This document shows, piece by piece, positions 57,207 to 64,000 of a stretch of 64,000 nucleotides of DNA. The DNA is from Thalassia testudinum. Its lineage: Eukaryota; Streptophyta; Magnoliopsida; Alismatales; Hydrocharitaceae. Every line of letters begins with the position of its first letter. Position 1 is the first letter of the stretch. The notes beneath the pieces were generated by a model that ran no database searches, was not told where the DNA came from, and saw nothing but the letters and a program-made list of their open reading frames with translations. A program made the position numbers and the translations under genes. The stretch spans positions 17,986,501-18,050,500 of the forward strand of contig JAZHRO010000024.1 in assembly GCA_037157565.1 (NCBI GenBank), in the 5' to 3' direction.

Positions 57207-60202
57207 GCCAGGGGTGTGAGGGCTTCCTAGCTTGTGTGGTGGCAGAGCCCAGCCCTGTGGCAGACTTCCAGAGCATCCCGGTGGTCAGAGAGTACCCCGA
57301 CGTGTTTCCAGACGAGTTACCAGGACTACCGCCCGAGCGTGAGATCGAGTTTGAGATCTCACTAGTACCAGGGACCAGCCCCATCTCCACCACACCATAC
57401 AGGATGGCACCGCTTGAGCTGCGAGAGCTCAAGTCCCAGTTGCAGGACCTTTTGGAGAAAGGTTTCGTGAGGCCCAGTGCGTCTCCCTGGGGAGCCCCGG
57501 TACTATTTGTGAAGAAGAAGGATGGGACCTTATGCCTTTGTGTGGACTACCGACAGCTGAATAGGGTCACCATCAAGAACAGATATCCGCTGCCGAGGAT
57601 CGACGACTTGTTTGACCAGTTGCGGGGTGCCACGGTGTTTTCCAAGATCGACTTGAGGTCTGGATACCACCAGTTGAGGATCAGGGAGACCGACGTCTCC
57701 AAGACAGCTTTCCGCACCCGGTACGGACACTACGAGTTTTTGGTCATGCCGTTTGGGCTGACCAATGCCCCCGCTGCTTTCATGGACCTGATGAACCAGG
57801 TATTTAGGCCGTACTTGGACCAGTTCGTGGTGGTTTTCATAGATGATGTACTCATCTATTCTGGAGATCGGACGCAGCACGGACAGCACTTGCGGATGGT
57901 TCTGGACACTCTTAGACAACGCAGGCTGTACGCCAAATACAGCAAGTGCGAGTTCTGGTTGAGGGAGGTGACCTTCTTGGGTCATGTGATCTCTGGAGAC
58001 GGCTTGGCGGTGGACCCAGCTAAGGTCGAGGCAGTGCTCAGGTGGGAGAGACCGCGTTCAGTAACTGAGATTCGCGGTTTCCTGGGACTGGCAGGCTACT
58101 ACAGACGATTCATCAGAGGATTTTCACAGATTGCGTGTCCTATGACACAGTTGACCCGGAAGGACGTGCCTTTTGCTTGGACAGACGCCTGTGAGGCGTG
58201 TTCTCTGGAGCTGAAGGAGAGGTTGACTTCGGCTCCCGTGCTCACCATCCTTGACAGTAGTGGCGGGTTCGTTGTGTACACGGACGCCTCCTTGCAGGGG
58301 TTAGGAGGTGTGCTCATGCAGAGGGGTCACGTTGTCGCTTACGCTTCGCGGCAACTGAAGCCCCATGAGCATACCTACCCTACCTACGACCTAGAGTTGG
58401 CAGCTATTGTCTTCGCGCTGAAGACCTGGAGGCACTACTTATACGGTGAGACCTTCGAGATTTTCACAGATCACAAGAGCCTCAGATACCTTTTTGATCA
58501 GAAGGAGCTCAACATGAGACAGAGACGTTGGTTGGAGCTCCTGAAGGACTACGATTGCAGCATCTCCTACCACCCGGGAAAGGCCAATGTGGTGGCTGAC
58601 GCCTTGAGCCGTAAGGCGCCCACACACTTGGCCAGTCTACAGTTACAGAGTTGGAGCCTTTTGGAGGAGGTGGGCAGTCGGCGACCTCTAGAGTTACGAG
58701 GGTACTGCGGGGCAGTGACGGTGACACGGCAGAATATGCCAGAGCTGATAGACCGCATCATCACAGGACAGATGGCTGATTCGTACTTGCAGTCTTTACG
58801 CGACAGAGTACTGTCAGGAGACCCAGGGGACTTCTCTTTCACAGACCAGGTGCTACGCTTGAGGGGACGGTTGTGCGTTCCCAGAGACGAGGAGCTGTTG
58901 AGAGAGCTCCTGACTGAGGCACACGGCTCCAGATTCACCATACATCCCGAAAACATGAAAATGTACCACGACTTGAGACGCGAGTTTTGGTGGAGGGGGA
59001 TGAAGCGGGATGTGGGTGAGTTCGTGCAGCAGTGCTTAGTGTGCCAGCAGGTGAAAGCCGAGCATCAGAGGCCTGCAGGGCCGCTACAGCCACTTCCAGT
59101 GCCAGAGTGGAAGTGGGAGAGCATCACCATGGACTTGGTGGTGGGCTTACCTGTTACCCAGCGGGGACACGACGCAGTCTGGGTAATAGTGGATAGACTG
59201 ACGAAGACGACGCGATTCTTACCGATCCGAGTTACTTTGGGACCAGCACAGTTGGCAGAGAGGTATATCCGTGATGTGGTACGACTACACGGAGTTTCAC
59301 GGGAGATCGTATCTGATCGGGATACCCGCTTTACGTCCTAGTTTTGGGCTGAGTTTCAGCAGGCCCTGGGGACGCGTTTGAGATTTAGTAAGGCTTACCA
59401 CCCCCAGACGGACGGACAGTCTGAGCGCACGATACAGACACTTGAGGACCTTTTGCGTGCCTGTGTACTGGACTGGAGGGGCTCTTGGGAGGAGCACCTA
59501 CCCCTGGCGGAGTTTGCATACAACAACAGTTATTACTCGAGCATCGGCATGGCTCCCTACGAGGCTCTGTACGGACGGAGGTGTACGGCACCCTTGAGTT
59601 GGGTTGAGGTGGGGACCAAGTGGGAGGTTGGCCCCAGGTTGATCCGGCAGAGTCAGGAGATAGTCGAGCAGATCCACAGACGACTCCGCACTATCAGGAG
59701 CAGACAGAAGAGCTACGCGGATCGGAGACGCAGAGAGGTGCAGTTTGAGGTTGGGGTCCACGTCTTTCTTCGCGTTTCGCCCATGAAGGGCCTATAGAGG
59801 TTTGGGGTGAGAGGGAAGCTCGCGCCGAGGTTCGTGGGGCCCTTTGAGGTCCTGGAGCGGGTTGGACCAGTTGCTTACAGACTTGCCCTTCCCCCGCAGC
59901 TTTCTGGTGTGCACGACGTGTTCCACGTGTCCAACCTCAGGAAGTACATAGCCGATTCCAGTCACGTACTGAGTCACGAGAGCGTCGAGGTGGGAGACGA
60001 CCTGACCTACCCCGAGCGGCCAGTGCAGATCCTAGATCGAGCCGTCCGTAGTTTGAGACGAAAGCAAGTACCCCTGGTAAAGGTTTTGTGGAGGAGCCAG
60101 TGGTACGAGGAGGCTACCTGGGAGCCTGAGGCGGCAATGCGGAAGCGGTACCCGGAGCTTTTCGCGGGTACGTCTTTTCGGACCGGCTCCGGTCCTCTTT
60201 GA
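57173..60202 (+). pseudogene. pol: pol of copy B: RT, RNase H, integrase, chromodomain
   Basis: This is the best-preserved pol in the window: one frame with only two stops, TAG at 59339-59341 and 59795-59797, both CAG in copy A. Domains by residue from 57173: RT about 60-290 ([16 protein letters not shown] near 222), RNase H about 360-480 (YTDAS near 369), integrase zinc region about 580-625 (CLVC near 621), core Asp near 652 and 714, Glu after the first stop (DGQSERTI), then GPFEVL and a chromodomain-like tail (EEATWEPE). The chromodomain of this lineage is thought to guide integration to heterochromatin. Confidence 0.9.
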
Positions 60203-60287
60203 GTTTGTTATGGTTATTTTTGACGTCTTTTCCGCACCCTAGTTAGTGCAAGTTTCGGGGACGAAACTTCCTTTGAGTTTGTTATAT

Positions 60288-62844
60288 TGTTACGAACGCA
60301 CGCCCCAGACATCTTTTAAGACGTCTGGGAGGTGGCCCAGACGTCTGACCAAACATCTGGGGTCACTTCCAGACGTTGAACCAGACGTCTGGCATCGTTT
60401 GCAGACGTCTGGAAATCAGTTATCTTGGCAGGAGTTTCGTCTGCGCGCCTCAGCGCGTAGCCCTGCGGATATTCCCTCCTGCGGCTGCGGATTCCCTCTG
60501 CCGCGCTCCCTCTCTCTCCTCCTCGCGCGGCCTTAAAAGGCCACGCGCTCTTCCGTCTCCACCGCGTCCTTCCTCTTCTCCTTCAGCCAGCAAGCGCGAG
60601 GGTGCTGCGGCAGCGACGGCCGCAGTGAGCGTGGGGGAGGTGCTGCGTGTGGGAGATGCACTAAGCCGCGAGGGCGAGCTCGCCGGGGCTGCTGGGGCCG
60701 GCCGGCGGGGGGCGCAGCGGGCGCGGAACAACGCGGGAGGCCTGCTGCAGATCGAGCAGCAGGCGCAAAGGTGTGTCTTCCGTCTTTTTTTTTCTTCTTC
60801 CCTTCGACTGACCGTACTGAGAGAGAGAGATGGGTACGCGCAGGCTCGGTGATTCGCCATCCAACGCGAATCAGACGTCTGGCTGTAGTACCAGACGGCG
60901 GGAGCGACCTCCAGACGTCCGGGGTGACCATCGGACATCTGGGAACTAGGACAGACGTCCCCACAGGCTTCTGGACGTCTGAGAAACCACGCAGAACAAG
61001 GTAATTCTTTGATCCACTTTTAAGACGTCTGGAAGAAGTTCCAGACGTCTGATTTTGCACAGTTTCGTCGTTTTCGACCCGTTTAGGGCCCGTTCGGGTT
61101 CCGTTTTCCGCGTTTCGAGTTGCGTTCTTTTAAGAATTAAATCCTCTACCCGTCTACAGTAGCTATACACTGTTTGAGACACTCCTTGTGTTTGATCCTT
61201 GTGATAGGATCCCGTTCCGTTGCAGTCTCGGGGGTCGCGGAGGCACGCGGGATTCCCGATCACGCCCCCATTACACCCGTCGTACCTGGTAGAGTGGCTT
61301 TTAAGTTATTAATATAATCTGTTAAAGTATGGAACCATAACTAGAACCTAGGACATTGCATGAATCCTAGGAATGAGAAATAGATTGAATGATAGCTCCT
61401 AAGGGTTGCATGAATCCTAGGGCTGGAAAACTAGATTGTATGATAGATCCTAGGATACGGCATGAATCCTAGGACAGGAAAACTAGTGGAATGTATGACT
61501 ACTACAGTTTTGGAAAAATGGAAAGGAACAAAAAGCTGCCTGTAATTTGAATTAACAGCTGCCTGTTTATGAATAAACGTGATTGAGAACATGGATTGTA
61601 AGAACGTGAAACTGGAAAGTGAAACCTGGATGTTTTGAGTTAAAGAGCTGGAACCCTACGGGGAATTAGGAGTGGAACTCCTGGACAGAGAAAGGAATGG
61701 AACTGAGAAAGAAAGTTGTAGTTGTGTGCTGTCTCTTGGGTACGTAGTACCAAGGGAAGTACCTGTACCTGTTTAGTGCAGAGTGGGGCCAGCCACCCCA
61801 GGGACCCGGGGTTAGGACCAGCCGCTCTGTACCGACTTGTTGGCCCTCGTGTACGTAGTACCGGGGAGAGCTACTAGTGTTAGGAGGGCACTAGCTACCC
61901 CACGGGCCCCGAGGTTCTGCTAGCCTCCTACACAGACTTGTTTAGGCCCACTGGGGCAAACCAGGGTAGTCAGGCGAGGGTGCATGGACTGTGGAGGGGC
62001 AAGGCCCTGGTTTGGTTACTGTGGAGAGGTTGGACCCCTATTACTGAGATGGCTCTGCCCTGGACTGGTTCCGTGCTGTGCTTTGGGCGCACCCGTTAAT
62101 GGAAACGACTGACCGCGTGCCAGTACGGGTTAGCTACCTGTGCGTTTATTGCGCGTGCCGTAGTCACCATTACGTCTGTCAGTGACCTTGGGGTGGTTGA
62201 CTGAGGGTAGGATCACCACGAGGGACTCTCCCGGCCAGGAGAGCACCACGTGCTACTTCTACTTTTTGGAAAAGACTGCAATCAAGATCGTTCCCACGAG
62301 GAACATTCGAGATCAAGTAAAAGATCTGAGAAATAAATGAAATCAGCAGACAATTGAAAGACGTAAATAAAGAAAGTAACAGAACATAACAGCTACTGTA
62401 CACTCTACTGTTTTCTTTAGTTTAGTTGCCACTCTACTCAGCGTTTTGCTGACGTGTTACACTCGTTACCTTTCAGGACCAGGTGTTGAGCAGCCAGGGT
62501 CAGCGGCTGCAGAGGATGCTGGGCCGAATAGGGTCCAGTAGAGTTACCACTGTTCTCTTGTACCTCTTTTGTTCCGTTATAGTGAGTAGTTCTGTTTCCA
62601 CTGTACTTTTCTTTACCTGCAGTTCATATTATGTTATGAATGTTGTTATACTGTTGTGGTGGTATATACTGTAGTGGTTTCTTTCCTTACTGCTGTATTT
62701 TCTTACTGTTAGTTATATTCATGCTGAATGTGGTTTATTTTACTGCTCTTTTGGTTACTTCCTCGTTGGACGACTAGGTCTTGGGATTAGTCGAGTCGGT
62801 CCGGTTCTCGTGTCTCGTCGGGACTCGGGAATCGGGTCGTTACA
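60288..62844 (+). repeat. 3' LTR of copy B
   Basis: Direct copy of 53238-55917 but lacking about 137 bp (53708-53844 in the partner), which removes part of the second AGACGTCTGG cluster. It carries a short extra segment near 60470-60490 and other small indels. Confidence 0.9.
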
Positions 62845-62849
62845 CCCTC

Positions 62850-64000
62850 CAATATGGATCCCTTCACGGACCGGACGATTTGCCCTATCATCCCCAAACC
62901 CCCTCAACCAGAGTGGTCCACTAGCACTCCCGCCCTGGTCAAACTCCGCCTGCAGTACGACAGCTCAAAAGTGCTGCTTCCCAAAAAACCTCCGGCTGTC
63001 GCCGCCTCCTACACTAGCTTCGCAAAGGCACTCGAGGAACCACTTGGAAGGATGGGAAAACTGGCACTCCCCTTCTTAGCCACCTCGACAGGGGCCTCAA
63101 GCAGGGAGTCGCCCAAAATAATTGGTTTAGGCAGGGTAAACGGGCAAGGCAGCTTTGCTGTTGCATCTGATGCTTCATCCCCACCCAAGCTCGAAGGAAT
63201 AAGCACCATCGACTCTCCCATTAGAGGAGTCGTAGCGAACTTCTTCCTTAGGCTTTAAAGGGGGACCTCCACCCCTTCTTCGTTGCCCACCATCTCCTTC
63301 CACTTCCCCTGTTTAGGGCAGGAAGATCCACTCCCTTCACCCTCTCCAAGGGCTTGTCTCCTGCCTCCCCATGCCAGGACCCACCATGTGTGGAACTGTT
63401 GGGTCACCGCCTAGGGTTGTTCGGCTGAACGAACCTCCCAAAAGCTAGAACAAAGAAAATAGAAGTTAATCAAAGGGCGGAGGAAATAAGTTATCTAAAG
63501 CTATTACCCCCCCCCCCCCCCCCCCCAACTTATATGGCGTGGGACAGGAATCTACAACCCACATCAATGCCGCCAGAACATCTTTCCACCTTAGTTCTGA
63601 CCAGGCAATCGACCCAAATTTCATTACCTAGTCAGCATCCGCTTGTGCAGACGGGTCAAGTTCCCTGGGGCTAGGTGGCAAATCTCTTTCAGGCGGGCCT
63701 TGCCACATAGAGGAAACTACCAGGGTCTCAATGTTATGGAGGAAGAAAAAGTGGCAATCTTTTCCCTTCAAGCTATCAGGGAGATCAATTATCCGGTATT
63801 TGGTATGCCAGCTATACAAGGTGTATGTACCAGAGGGAGGCTTGCTCCTTTTCAACTCAAGGGGCATGAGCCCAAAAATCAGGCAGAATACATCCAGCTG
63901 GATAACGATCCTCAAATGGAAACAAATAACGGTGAAGGAGTTGAGAATATGCCAACAATTTAGGCTAAGCTGAGAGGGGGCAAGGTTGTAGTAGGAAAGG
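62850..64000 (-). pseudogene. Antisense ORF of the Tat element, N-terminal PF04195-like part
   Basis: Reading leftward from the window edge, the minus strand encodes (63628-63960) a domain resembling PF04195, called putative gypsy-type transposon: a short hydrophobic segment, LPDSLKGKDCHFFFL, then MWQGPPERDLP. A likely intron lies between about 63600 and 63440, with a pyrimidine-rich TTTTCTTTGTTCTAG acceptor. A Ser/Pro-rich segment follows (63221-63009). The frame then runs into the copy B insertion. In Tat elements this ORF lies between pol and the 3' LTR on the opposite strand, and its role is unknown. Start codon and 3' LTR lie outside the window. Confidence 0.55.
63507..63526. repeat. C20 homopolymer
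   Basis: Twenty consecutive C on the plus strand, so G20 on the sense strand of the antisense ORF. It falls in the predicted intron. Confidence 0.85.

Larger units (their letters stand above)
53238..62844 (+). mobile_element. Ty3/gypsy chromovirus, Tekay/Del type (copy B)
   Basis: LTRs 53238-55917 and 60288-62844, PBS 55921-55932, a shortened gag, and a nearly open pol (57173-60202). Target duplication CCCTC lies at 53233-53237 and 62845-62849. It belongs to the same family as copy A, but the LTR start is of a different subtype (TGTTACGAACGCACGCCCC). It inserted into the antisense ORF of the Tat element. Confidence 0.92.

Noticed and set aside
1..64000. CRISPR arrays, bacterial operons, rRNA genes
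   Set aside because: No regularly spaced repeat-spacer pattern, no operon-like coding density and no rRNA sequence; the window is plant repeat DNA.

Overview
The window is plant nuclear DNA, most likely from an angiosperm; I cannot name the species. It is dense with nested LTR retrotransposons, most of them broken. No complete host gene was recognised. The primer-binding sites match plant initiator tRNA-Met or tRNA-Asp types, and the Ty1/copia, Tekay-type chromovirus and Tat-lineage Ty3/gypsy proteins, the CACTA-type terminus and the MITE-like insertions are all typical of plant intergenic DNA.

Left third (1-17429). A minus-strand Ty1/copia element (about 982-16220) keeps its LTRs, PBS, PPT and a gag gene but has no pol. 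Its gag linker is split by a minus-strand solo LTR (3093-13635, target duplication GTTCT). That solo LTR is itself split by a non-autonomous Ty3/gypsy-like element (4089-11916, target duplication GCGAG). The inner element has an unusual layout: LTR, internal region with one unknown 581-residue ORF, LTR, a second PBS and leader, then an inverted partial LTR, so both outer ends are U3 ends. Fragments of related minus-strand LTRs flank the copia element.

Middle (17430-35594). This is AT-rich intergenic DNA with microsatellites, two candidate MITEs and a possible snRNA-type (USE plus TATA) promoter at 18329-18370 that has a diverged twin at 3943-3984.

Right half (35600-64000). There are two Tekay/Del-type chromoviruses of one family: copy A at 35600-45878 (target duplication ATATA) and copy B at 53238-62844 (target duplication CCCTC). 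Both are inactivated, mostly by C-to-T type nonsense changes, and copy B has also lost the gag core. Between and around them lies the 3' half of a Tat-lineage element: decayed plus-strand integrase at 48815-49990, followed by an antisense extra ORF running from beyond 64000 down to about 50165. That ORF is split by copy B and by another solo LTR (50700-52470). A CACTA-like terminus ends at 48809 beside the integrase.

The most unusual signal is a tRNA-like module (D-arm/A box plus T-arm/B box) in the U3 of three different LTR families, always in LTR-sense orientation and about 340-490 bp upstream of the LTR TATA box (4523-4592, 10124-10193, 11413-11482 inverted, 16751-16816, 51297-51367). Other signals are arrays of palindromic sites in U3 regions and a hairpin shared upstream of the TATA in two LTR families.
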